A DNA stretch of 64,000 nt, from the NCBI RefSeq assembly GCF_027579695.1, contig NC_083577.1, forward strand, positions 40,491,198 through 40,555,197, in the 5' to 3' direction. The translations under genes were made by a program, and so were the position numbers. Below are positions 55,062 through 63,754 of this stretch, piece after piece (the first letter of the stretch is position 1; each line of letters starts with the position of its first letter). The notes beneath the pieces are model-generated. The model was given only the letters and a program-made list of their open reading frames with translations. It did no database searches and was not told the origin of the DNA. The DNA comes from Neoarius graeffei. Taxonomy: Eukaryota; Chordata; Actinopteri; Siluriformes; Ariidae.

Positions 55062-57204
55062 CAGGGGCGGAGCTAAGGGGTGGCCGGGTGGGCATGGCCA
55101 CCCCAGGGCACGCTTTGGCCCCGCCCTGGCCACCCCAGGACCGGACAATAAAATGTATTAAACCGATATGTCCCACAAAATGTTAGTTCTGCCCGCTGGA
55201 TTTTTGTTCCGCCTATTTGGTTTCTGCGGGGATGCATATTATCGTAGCACATAAACATTTCGCGCGTTCAAGCAGCAGGTGGGATCAGATAGTCATGCTC
55301 TAGTCCGACAACACAACAACCTACGAACTATGTGAACATGCAATTAATTTGGGATGCAAGTTATTCATCTCTTATACTCTCTTCAAGTTTTCTCACTTTG
55401 TAGACATACAGTTACAATTCTGTCCTCAGACAATTCAGAGTTTCCGAAACCTCCCGAGTTTCCAGGAATCTCCACTTTGCCCGGAGTTTTTGAAAGTATC
55501 CGTTTTCAGTGACTGAAACCTTCGTTTACATGTAAACGCAACCGTATAGATAAATATGCGTCTTTACAGATATCCGGCTACAGTGGGATTTGTGCTGTGT
55601 GCACACATAGATAGATACTAGATAGATAGAAAGCAAAACGTCGGTGGTTTTCGATTGTATGACTCAAAAGAGAAAATTACGTCGGCAAGTTAGCTGTCTG
55701 TGAATCACTTTGCTCACTCTAACCGCAGAATACAACTTTTAAAGTTAATGTTTGTCTGTTACATGAAAATATAGAGATGTTGTGTGTTACTGGTGGGAGT
55801 ACACATTGATTAATAATTGTCACACTCATACATACACAACACTCATGCATTCTCTCAACACACACTCTCCTCCTACCCCTCTCTCTCACACACACACACG
55901 CGCACCACTCATGCACCACATTTCTATATTTACATGTAACACACTCACTCATACACAACACTTATGCACTCTCTTAACACACTGTCTACCTCACTCTCAC
56001 ACACTCACGCACACAATTTGTGCACTACATTTCTATATTTACATGCAGCATACATACACTCTCAACACAGACACAACTCGTGCACTAAATTTTTATATTT
56101 AAATGTAACACTCATGCACTGTCTTAACTCTCTCTCACTCATATATGAACACATACTTCACTCTCTTAACATACACTGTCTTTCTCTCACTCACTATAAG
56201 ATACAACTCATGCACTCTCGACACACACCCTCTTACACACACACACACACACACCACTCATGCATGATGCACTACATTTCTATATTTACATGTAACACAC
56301 TCACTGGTATACACAACACTCATGCACTCTGAACACGCACTCACCCACACACCACCCATGCACTACATTTCTATATTCACATATAACACACACAACACTC
56401 ATGCACTCTGAACATACACTCTCTCTCTCTCACACACACACAACTTATGCACTTCATTTTTGTATTTACATGTAGCATATCTTCACACACACACACACAA
56501 TTCGGATACTACAGCTCATCTATATCTACATGCAGTGCACATACTTTTCCCCTCTCTCTCACACACACACACCACTCATGCACTACACCTCATCTATGTC
56601 ATGTGTTACATCAGTGTAACACTTTCTCTCACACACACGCACATGCACACACACACAAACACATTTTGTAACTCAACACATTTAGTTTGTACAGTACTTA
56701 CAATGGACAATATCACAACATGTTGTAAGTGTTTACATATGTTGTATGTATGAGTTAAGTATACAAGTATTTTCCTTTTCCTGAGCAAAGCACTCTTTAT
56801 TCAAGCCTGACTAATATCCTTACTACTTCCCAGGTGCCTGGGACAGGTGATCTTTTAGTTTTTACTTTTGCATTTTAGTAGTGATCGTTAAAATCCTGAT
56901 GCTTAACTAGGGTAAACAAGTTGGATGGTTTCTTTGTTTTGCAGATGCTTTATGTTACATAAATAAATTAATACATTAATTTCTGACCTCTTGGCTCACA
57001 TGGGTTTTGTTCATGAGTTAGGCACCAGATATGCCACCAGATACATCAGAATACAGGAAATCAAATCTAGCTAATTCAAAATTTCCCGGGGGAGGACCCC
57101 CCGGAACACCCCCCCCCCTTTATTTAGTCACAGCATGGCCACCCCTTGTATATCCTTGGCCCCCCTTTGGCCACCCCATGTAAAAAATCCTGGCTACGCC
57201 ACTG
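55062..57204. mobile_element. 2.14 kb hAT element with perfect 8-bp target duplication
   Basis: Ends CAGGGGCGGAGC and GGCTACGCCACTG. TTGGGACG flanks both sides (55054-55061 and 57205-57212). Subterminal GGCCACCCC motifs recur at both ends. The interior includes a CA-rich minisatellite (55820-56680). No transposase. Confidence 0.92.
55820..56680. repeat. Degenerate CA-rich minisatellite
   Basis: About eight to ten imperfect units of roughly 80-120 bp, each combining CACTCATGCACTACATTTC, TATATTTACATGTAACAC and a CTCTC(AC)n segment. Units vary in length through the (AC)n part. Weak reading frames across it are due to the repeat and are not genes. Confidence 0.88.
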
Positions 57205-57407
57205 TTGGGACGCCATGTAAACTGTAAATAAAAACAGAATGTGATTATTTGCAAATCACGGAAACCCTATGTTTCATTACCTTGCCCGCAATGGAGTAAG
57301 CGGGGTGAGGTATTGTAATCAGTGCAGTTTGTTTGTGTGTCTGTCTGTTAACAATCTAGCGTCTAGACGGTTGCACCGATTGACTTCAAATTTTCAGGGT
57401 AGGTGGG

Positions 57408-57719
57408 TGTAGCGTGAATCGCGTGTGGGTGGAGCACAGAGGACGGCAGGACAGAGATCAGGTTTGTTAACCGGCTTTATTGCCACACTTTTCAGAGTTG
57501 CAAAAACTGTTTTCACTAGCGCGAGAGAGAGACACACACACAGCGTCTCGTCCGGTTCTCCCTCTGCTCTCGCTCTCCCTCCTTAAATAGGGCGGTTTAC
57601 TGGGGAGAACACACAAAACACAGGTTAATGACACTCAGGTGAAGCGATTCTGCCACTTACCTTCCCCAACTCCGCCCTCCTGTCACAGACCGGTGCTTGA
57701 CCACGCCCCCGCTGCCACA
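57408..57719 (-). repeat. 3' LTR of the Gypsy element
   Basis: 312 bp, near-identical to the 5' LTR. The RNase H reading frame runs about 95 bases into it before stopping at 57625. Confidence 0.95.
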
Positions 57720-59262
57720 TACCCCCACCGCCCGACTCAGGCCGGGCGCCCGTCCGGCCCGCAGCCGACTCCCCCCCCCCTTGACGGGAGAGGAAGTCCG
57801 CCACGACCATCTGCGCCCCCGGCCTGTGGACCACCTTGAAGTTGAAAGGTTGGAGCGCCAGATACCAACGGGTGATCTGCGCGTTGGCATCCTTCATGCG
57901 GTGGAGCCACTGGAGGGGCGCGTGGTCCGAACAGAGGGTGAAAGAGCGCCCCAGCAGGTAGTAACGGAGGGCGAGGACCGCCCACTTGATGGCCAGGCAC
58001 TCCTTCTCGATAGTGCTGTAGCGCCCCTCACGCACTGACAGCTTCCGGCTGATGTACAACACTGGGCGGTCCTCTCCCCCCACCTGCTGGGACAAAACGG
58101 CCCCCAGCCCTCTGTCCGACGCATCCGTCTGTAACAAAAAGGGGAGAGAGAAGTCAGGGGAGTGCAAAAGTGGCCCCCCACACAGTGCAGCCTTTACCTC
58201 AGAGAAAGCCCGCTGGCACTGCTCCGTCCACTGGACCGGATCTGGCGCCCCCTTTTTAGTGAGGTCAGTCAGCGGGCTGGTGACGTCCGAATAATTAGGT
58301 ATGAACCTACGATAATAGCCAGCCAGCCCCAGGAACTGTCTCACCCCCTTTTTGGTCTTGGGTCTCGGGCAGGCCGCAATCGCTGCTGTCTTATTAATTT
58401 GGGGACGCACCTGCCCGTTACCCAAGTGGAAGCCCAGATACCGTACTTCCACCCGCCCAATCGCACACTTCTTCGGGTTGGCAGTGAGCCCCGCCCACCT
58501 CAGCGACCTAAGGACGGCCCTCAGGTGTTGCAGGTGCCGCTGCCAGTCATTACTATAAATGATTATGTCGTCCAAATAAGCGGCCGCATAGGTGGCGTGG
58601 GGCCGGAGGATCCGGTCCATCAGCCGCTGAAACGTAGCGGGCGCCCCAAACAGCCCAAACGGAAGTGTGACGAACTGGTGTAAGCCGAACGGTGTGGAAA
58701 AGGCCGTTTTTTCCCGGGATAATGGAGTCAAGGGGATCTGCCAATATCCCTTCGTCAAATCCAGTGTCGAGTAAAAGCGAGCCGTGCCTAGTCGATCAAG
58801 CAGCTCATCAATACGAGGCATTGGGTACGCATCGAATTTAGACACCGCATTGACTTTTCTATAGTCCACGCAGAACCGGACCGAGCCGTCGGCCTTGGGA
58901 ACCAAGACCACCGGGCTGCTCCAGTCACTGTGGGACTCCTCGACGATGCCCATTTCGAGCATGGCCTGAAGTTCTTCCCGAACCACCTTTTTTTTGTGTT
59001 CGGGTAATCTATAAGGTCGGCTACGCACTACCACCCCCGGGGGCGTCTCTATGTGGTGTTCTATGAGGTTGGTGCGTCCGGGCCGGGGCGAGAACACATC
59101 CGAAAACTCGGCCTGCAACTGGGCGACCTCCGTGAGTTGGGTCGGGGAGAGGTGGTCTCCACAGGGGACCGGAGAGGTGCGAGATGCCAATGACCCTTTT
59201 TGGATCTCCGGCCCCAGCTCCGCCTTCTCCGGAACTACCGACACCAACGCCACGGGGACCTC
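57625..59262 (-). CDS. Gypsy reverse transcriptase-RNase H region, in frame after TAG
   Basis: Continues in the same frame directly after the TAG at 59263-59265, with no ATG near its start. Counting from the GTG at 59253, RT blocks are SPVVLVPKADGSVRFCVDYR (about 114-132), STLDLTKGYWQIPL, TAFSTPFGLHQF and the catalytic YLDD (226-229). RNase H shows LQTDASDRGLGAVLSQ (Asp 376), the Glu of STIEKECLAIKWA (about 417) and LCSDHAPL (about 443). The frame ends inside the 3' LTR. It is uninterrupted. Expression would need readthrough of the TAG; otherwise this copy depends on enzymes from intact relatives. Confidence 0.92.
   Translation of the reverse strand, partial: EVPVALVSVVPEKAELGPEIQKGSLASRTSPVPCGDHLSPTQLTEVAQLQAEFSDVFSPRPGRTNLIEHHIETPPGVVVRSRPYRLPEHKKKVVREELQAMLEMGIVEESHSDWSSPVVLVPKADGSVRFCVDYRKVNAVSKFDAYPMPRIDELLDRLGTARFYSTLDLTKGYWQIPLTPLSREKTAFSTPFGLHQFVTLPFGLFGAPATFQRLMDRILRPHATYAAAYLDDIIIYSNDWQRHLQHLRAVLRSLRWAGLTANPKKCAIGRVEVRYLGFHLGNGQVRPQINKTAAIAACPRPKTKKGVRQFLGLAGYYRRFIPNYSDVTSPLTDLTKKGAPDPVQWTEQCQRAFSEVKAALCGGPLLHSPDFSLPFLLQTDASDRGLGAVLSQQVGGEDRPVLYISRKLSVREGRYSTIEKECLAIKWAVLALRYYLLGRSFTLCSDHAPLQWLHRMKDANAQITRWYLALQPFNFKVVHRPGAQMVVADFLSRQGGGESAAGRTGARPESGGGGMWQRGRGQAPVCDRRAELGKVSGRIASPECH
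57720..57740 (-). promoter_or_regulatory. Polypurine tract before the 3' LTR
   Basis: The minus strand reads CGGGCGGTGGGGGTATG immediately before the TGTGGCAG start of the 3' LTR; the likely plus-strand primer site. Confidence 0.6.
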
Positions 59263-61977
59263 CTAATTCCAGAGCTTCAGCAGATTGAGGTGGTAGATCT
59301 GTAGCGCCCCCTCCCTGTCCGTTCGCCTAACCTCATAGTCGACATCCCCGACTCGCCGTGTGACCTCGAAGGGCCCTTGCCACTTGGCGATTAATTTGGA
59401 GCTCGACGTGGGCAACAGGACGAGTACCTTATCTCCCGGAGTGAACTCTCTAAGGCGCGTGCCCTTGTTGTACAGGCGGGTTTGCCGTTCCTGGGCCTGC
59501 CGCAAATTCTCCTGAGTTAAGTGGGTGAGCGTGTGGAGTTTTGCGCGCAGATCCATAACGTATTGAATTTCATTTTTGCTCTGCGAAGGTCCCTCCTCCC
59601 AATTTTCCCGCAGTACATCTAAGATGCCGCGCGGCTTACGCCCATACAGTAATTCAAAGGGGGAGAACCCCGTGGAGGCTTGGGGGACCTCTCGCACTGC
59701 AAACAACAAGGGTTCGAGCCACTTATCCCAGTTACGTGCGTCCTCACTTACGAATTTTTTGATAATATTCTTGAGGGTGCGGTTGAACCGTTCGACTAAA
59801 CCGTCCGTTTGTGGGTGATACACGCTGGTGCGGATCGGCTTAATACCCAGTAGCCCATACAGTTCGGCCAGTGTTCGTGACATAAACGAGGTGCCTTGAT
59901 CAGTCAGAATCTCTTTCGGGATTCCGACCCGGGAGATGACGTGGAAGAGAGCCTCTGCAATACTACGTGCGGAGATATTGCGAAGAGGCACCGCTTCCGG
60001 GTATCGCGTTGCATAGTCCACCAGAACCAATATAAAGCGGTACCCTCGTGTTGACCGATCTAATGGCCCGACGAGATCCATCCCAATTCGTTCAAACGGG
60101 GTCTCGATTAATGGTAGGGGGCGCAAGGGCGCTTTTGGAATGGCCGCTGGGTTTACTAACTGACATTCGCGGCACGCCGTACACCACTTACGGACGTCGC
60201 CGCGAATCCCCGGCCAATAGAATCGGGCCATTATCCGGGCGAGTGTTTTATCCTGCCCGAGGTGTCCCGCCATGGGATTAAAGTGAGCCGCCTGGAATAC
60301 CAATTCCCGACGGCTCTTTGGAATTAACAACTGGGTGACACGTTCCTTCGTCTGAGTGTCCTGCGTCACTCGGTATAACCTATCTTTTAAAATGGAAAAA
60401 TAGGGGAAGGTCGGGGTGGCATTCGGCTGGAGCGTTTGACCATCGATTACTCTCACTTGGTCAAACGCGTGTCGCAGAGTTTCGTCTCGCGATTGTTCCA
60501 GTGGGAAATCCGTGAGGGATTCCCCAATAGAAAGAGGAGGAGCCGGGGGCCCCTCACTCTGTCGCGGAGATGACGTAGACGGCCCTGCGACCGCAGCTCC
60601 AGCCAAAACGACACCGGGACCCCCCCCGGCTAACCGGCAGGACCCACTCTTTACTAGGTGTGCCATCAACCCCCGGAATCCCGGCCAATCAGTCCCCAAG
60701 ATTAAAGAGTGGGTAAGGCGAGGATTAACCGCCGCCTTCACTATAGATTTGTCCCCTCTGAAATGTATGTGGACCGACACCAACGGGTAGCAGTGAACAT
60801 CCCCGTGCACACACAACACCTTCACCCCTTGTGCTCCCCCCAATGCCTCGTCTTGCACCAGGCTTTGGCGGATCGAGGTCTGGTTGCAACCCGAATCCAC
60901 CAACGCCTGATAGGTCGCCCCTTGTACACTTACCGGTATGCGATATGCTCCGGCCTGATCGAGGGCAGCCTCTGGCGCGTCGGGGATCCGCACCACCGCC
61001 CCCACCTCCATCGCGGCACACTGTTGCTGCAGGTGGCCCGGTTCCCCGCAGCGCCAGCAAACCGGCCCGGGCCTCCCCTCTGCAGCTGTGGACTGGGGGT
61101 CACTCACCTGAGGGGGGGGAGAGACAGACATAGAAGGGAGAAACGGGAGGGCACCACGGGTGCGGCGGGCCGGCTGGGGTGGGGCCGGCCCCCGCCTCCG
61201 TGGTGGGGGAATGGGGCGAGGACGGGACACGGGAGGAGGGGGGAGAGAGAGAGAGAGAGAGAGAGAAGACATCCGTTGTCCTGCCGCCGGGACAGCCGCC
61301 AGATGATCCTCCGCCAGTCCTACGGCCTGATCCAGCGACGCCGGGCGGTGGCACTGGACCCACTCCGCGGTTCCGGCGGGTAGGCGGGCGATGAACTGCT
61401 CCAGCGCCACCTGGTCGATGATCCCCTCGGCGTCGCGATCTTCGGCCCTCAGCCACCGCCAGCAGGCGTCCCGGAGCTGCTGGCCGAACGCAAACGGGCT
61501 GCCGACTTCCTCCATTCGCAGCGCGCGGAAGCGCTGGCGCTGCTGCTCCGGCGTGCGCCCCACGCGCTGGAGGACAGCCCGGCGAAGGTCGGCGTAGGCC
61601 AGCCGGTGGTCGGCGGGGAGCTGTAGTGCGGCTAACTGCACCTCTCCCGTCAGGAGGGGGAGGAGGCGCGCCGCGCGCTGTTCCATCGGCCACCCCGAGG
61701 CTTCGGCGACCTGTTCGAATAATGCGATGAACGCCTCGGGGTCGTCCTGCGGGCCCATCTTAGTCAAGGTGATGGGAGATGGGCCCGCGGCCGGGGCGCT
61801 GGTGGACCCCGCCGACGCGAGGAGGCGCCGGAACGCCTCGCGGTCTTCCTGTTGAGCCAGTACCAGGGCTTCGAAGCGGCGCTCCTGCTCCTTCCGGAGT
61901 GTGACGAGCGCCTGGTGCTGGCTCTGCTGGGCCGTGGCGAGGGCGTGGACCAAGTCCGCGAACGGGGAGGATTCCAT
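59263..61977 (-). CDS. Gypsy Gag-protease-integrase polyprotein
   Basis: The 904 residues start at MESSPFADL, the first ATG after the primer site; the frame is open further upstream into the LTR. A Gag domain (about residues 70-220) with DDPEAFIALFEQVAEASGW and RFRALRM...LRDACWRWL looks SCAN-like. A Pro-rich linker leads to a CCHC knuckle CWRCGEPGHLQQQC (about 307-320). Protease ALVDSGCNQTS has its Asp at about 361. Integrase HHCC zinc (H565, H572, C599, C602) is followed by DD35E at D634 (GMDLVGPL), D693 (LTDQGTSF) and E729 (DGLVERFNR). The C-terminal IAKWQGPFEVTRRVGDVDYE is the GPY/F-type module. It ends at TAG, in frame with the RT region. Confidence 0.93.
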   Translation of the reverse strand: MESSPFADLVHALATAQQSQHQALVTLRKEQERRFEALVLAQQEDREAFRRLLASAGSTSAPAAGPSPITLTKMGPQDDPEAFIALFEQVAEASGWPMEQRAARLLPLLTGEVQLAALQLPADHRLAYADLRRAVLQRVGRTPEQQRQRFRALRMEEVGSPFAFGQQLRDACWRWLRAEDRDAEGIIDQVALEQFIARLPAGTAEWVQCHRPASLDQAVGLAEDHLAAVPAAGQRMSSLSLSLSLPPPPVSRPRPIPPPRRRGPAPPQPARRTRGALPFLPSMSVSPPPQVSDPQSTAAEGRPGPVCWRCGEPGHLQQQCAAMEVGAVVRIPDAPEAALDQAGAYRIPVSVQGATYQALVDSGCNQTSIRQSLVQDEALGGAQGVKVLCVHGDVHCYPLVSVHIHFRGDKSIVKAAVNPRLTHSLILGTDWPGFRGLMAHLVKSGSCRLAGGGPGVVLAGAAVAGPSTSSPRQSEGPPAPPLSIGESLTDFPLEQSRDETLRHAFDQVRVIDGQTLQPNATPTFPYFSILKDRLYRVTQDTQTKERVTQLLIPKSRRELVFQAAHFNPMAGHLGQDKTLARIMARFYWPGIRGDVRKWCTACRECQLVNPAAIPKAPLRPLPLIETPFERIGMDLVGPLDRSTRGYRFILVLVDYATRYPEAVPLRNISARSIAEALFHVISRVGIPKEILTDQGTSFMSRTLAELYGLLGIKPIRTSVYHPQTDGLVERFNRTLKNIIKKFVSEDARNWDKWLEPLLFAVREVPQASTGFSPFELLYGRKPRGILDVLRENWEEGPSQSKNEIQYVMDLRAKLHTLTHLTQENLRQAQERQTRLYNKGTRLREFTPGDKVLVLLPTSSSKLIAKWQGPFEVTRRVGDVDYEVRRTDREGALQIYHLNLLKLWN

Positions 61978-62003
61978 GGGGCTGCAGGACAGGTGCTCCA
62001 CGG

Positions 62004-62021
62004 TCCCGGGTTTCGGCACCA
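62004..62021 (-). promoter_or_regulatory. Primer binding site, tRNA-Phe
   Basis: The 18 bases TGGTGCCGAAACCCGGGA (minus strand), one base after the 5' LTR, are complementary to the 3' end of vertebrate tRNA-Phe, including CCA. Confidence 0.9.
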
Positions 62022-62022
62022 C

Positions 62023-62340
62023 TGTAGCGTGAATCGCGTGTGGGTGGAGCACAGAGGACGGCAGGACAGAGATCAGGTTTGTTAACCGGCTTTATTGCCA
62101 CACTTTTCAGAGTTGCAAAAACTGTTTTCACTAGCGCGAGAGAGAGACACACACACACACACAGCGTCTCGTCCGGTTCTCCCTCTGCTCTCGCTCTCCC
62201 TCCTTAAATAGGGCGGTTTACTGGGGAGAACACACAAAACACAGGTTAATGACACTCAGGTGAAGCGATTCTGCCACTTACCTTCCCCAACTCCGCCCTC
62301 CTGTCACAGACCGGTGCTTGACCACGCCCCCGCTGCCACA
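62023..62340 (-). repeat. 5' LTR of the Gypsy element
   Basis: 318 bp, TG...CA bounded on either strand. In sense direction it contains CCTATTTAAGGAGGG, a TATA-like core promoter candidate (about 62202-62216). It differs from the 3' LTR mainly by six extra bases in the CA tract near 62155. Confidence 0.95.
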
Positions 62341-62575
62341 GTGGGCAATGGTCCGTAGATTACCTGATTAAACTTTGGGGGTAATCGGGTCAAGGGTGCA
62401 GGTCAAGGTCACCAGAAAGGCCAGGAGAGGTTTGTTTTGCCTGGCAAGACTTGTTGAGAATAGTACAAAGACAATCTATCAAACGTTGAAACTGAGAAAT
62501 TTTATTGTTTTTTGAAAAAATATATATGCTCATTTTGAATTTGATGTCAGCAACATGTTTCAAAAAAGTTGGGAC

Positions 62576-62997
62576 TGTCAGGGTGCAGGCACTTACGGAT
62601 GCAATCGCAGGGGAGAGTGGGTACGTCGCAAACTGAGCCACATCAGGAAACTAGAATCATAGTCAGGGACGGGCAGAGGTCAGTCAATCAGCAAATAGGA
62701 TAATGCAGGAAAGACAAGTAGACAAAGTCAGAACTAAACGTAAACAGGGTTCTCAACGGGAAGTCAGGCAGAAATCAAATGGCTCGAAAAAGTCAGATGC
62801 AGGGACAGAACGATACTTCACAGTGACTGAGTGTGACAGCTGAGTATATATAGGCTTGATGATTGCAGGCAGATTGGTAACAGGTGATGTGACTAGAATT
62901 CTGGTGACGGGGGCACTGTGGCTCTTGGGAAGTGTAGTCTGGAGTGGCCATGTTTGGAGGCTCCTCCAAACTCAGGCTTTCAGTGTCGTTACTGACA
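62576..62997 (+). mobile_element. Solo LTR with 5-bp target duplication
   Basis: 422 bp from TGTCAGGG to TACTGACA (TG...CA), flanked by GGGAC (62571-62575 and 62998-63002) within the mariner-like host. A TATATATAGGC box at about 62843-62853 suggests plus orientation. Family unknown. Confidence 0.82.
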
Positions 62998-63227
62998 GGG
63001 ACAGGGGCATGTTTACCACTATGTTGCATCACCTCTACTTATAACAACACTCTGTAAATGTTTGGGAACTGAGGAAACCAATTGCTGTAGTTTTGAAAGA
63101 GAAATGTTGTCCCATTCTTGCCTGATGTACAATTTCAGTTGTTCAACAGTTTGGGGTCTCCTTTGTTGTATTCTGCACTTCATAATGCACCAGATGTTTT
63201 AAATGGGAGATAGATCTGGGGCCTCAT

Positions 63228-63442
63228 TTATAAAACTTTGTGCAGGATTTACGCCAGAAGATGGTGTGCGCACGAAACTCAGAATGTGCGTGCGCACAGA
63301 AACATTCTGATTTATAAAACCGTGCGCACACACGTTCCACGCCAATTTCCCTTTATAAATCACAGTCCACTCTAAATTTGCGGCACCTGTGCATACCTCA
63401 AGACACACCCACAATTGCCTATAAATATTCAGCGAAACGCCC
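63228..63442. mobile_element. MITE left part, cut by the second Gypsy LTR
   Basis: Starts GGGGCCTCATTTATAAA, with inner mirrored GTGTGCGCACG/CGTGCGCACAC motifs. It is followed directly by the LTR at 63443 and its right end is outside the window. Confidence 0.6.
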
Positions 63443-63754
63443 TGTAGCAGTTCGTATGGATGGGTGGAGCACAGAGGACGGCAGGACAGAGATCCGGTTT
63501 TGGAATAGGGCTTTTATTGCCACACTTTTCAGTGAACAATATTTATCTCAAACAGGTAGACACACACACGACAGGCGTCTTGTTCGGGGATCAGCTCCTC
63601 TGCTCTCACTCTCCCTCCTTAAGTAGGGCGCGGTCACTGGGAAGACACACAAACACAGGTTAATTGCTCTCAGGTGTAGTGATTCTGCCACTTACCTTCC
63701 CTGACTCTGCCCTCCTGTCACAGACTGGCGCTTGACCACGCCCCCGCTGCAACA
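63443..63754 (-). repeat. 3' LTR of a second Gypsy copy of the same family
   Basis: 312 bp, TGTAGCAG...GCTGCAACA. It shares the GGAGCACAGAGGACGGCAGG block and the end of the 57408-57719 LTR but has diverged in the middle. Confidence 0.9.

Larger units (their letters stand above)
57408..62340 (-). mobile_element. Gmr1-like Ty3/Gypsy LTR retrotransposon
   Basis: A 4.93 kb element on the minus strand. The LTRs are at 62023-62340 (5') and 57408-57719 (3'). GTGGG duplications lie at 57403-57407 and 62341-62345. A tRNA-Phe primer site follows the 5' LTR and a purine-rich tract precedes the 3' LTR. The coding order is Gag (SCAN-like), CCHC knuckle, protease, integrase, reverse transcriptase, RNase H. 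Putting integrase before RT is the hallmark of Gmr1-like elements, a Ty3/Gypsy lineage known from deuterostomes with Ty1/copia-like order. There is no envelope gene. The LTRs differ mainly by a (CA)3 length change, so the insertion is young. Confidence 0.95.
57281..62449. repeat. Unclassified dispersed repeat, split by the Gypsy element
   Basis: The left piece 57281-57407 has CTTGCCCGCAATGGAG and GACGGTTGCACCGATTGAC; the right piece 62341-62449 has GTAATCGGGTCAAGGGTGC and TTGCCTGGCAAG. Together about 235 bp. GTGGG at the split is the Gypsy target duplication. Resembles a repeat seen widely in animals, but I cannot name it. Confidence 0.55.
55033..63228. mobile_element. Mariner-like element hosting four insertions
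   Basis: Host pieces are 55033-55061, 57205-57280, about 62450-62575 and 62998-63228. They read in order ACAACCCCAATTCC, AAAAGTTGGGACG, then CCATGTAAACTG, AATAGTACAAAGAC, AAGTTGGGAC and CATGTTTACCAC. Inserted are the hAT element (55062-57204), an unclassified repeat holding a Gypsy element (about 57281-62449) and a solo LTR (62576-62997). The family is the one at 2635-6340. No transposase is retained. Confidence 0.85.

Noticed and set aside
55782-56753. Several plus-strand frames rich in His, Thr and Ser
   Set aside because: They arise from the CA-rich minisatellite and have no non-repetitive content.
59251-59253. Independent RT start codon
   Set aside because: The apparent first Met is a GTG in the same frame as the preceding integrase. 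No ATG or separate promoter supports an independent start.
60709-61383. Plus-strand frame of 224 residues opposite the Gypsy Gag
   Set aside because: It is a shadow of the GC-rich minus-strand Gag/protease frame and shows no domain.
61100-61693. Minus-strand frame of 197 residues overlapping Gag
   Set aside because: Pro- and Arg-rich alternate reading of the Gag region. The SCAN-like and CCHC motifs are in the other frame.
57408-62340. Endogenous retrovirus
   Set aside because: No envelope gene is present and the domain order is that of Gmr1-like Gypsy retrotransposons.
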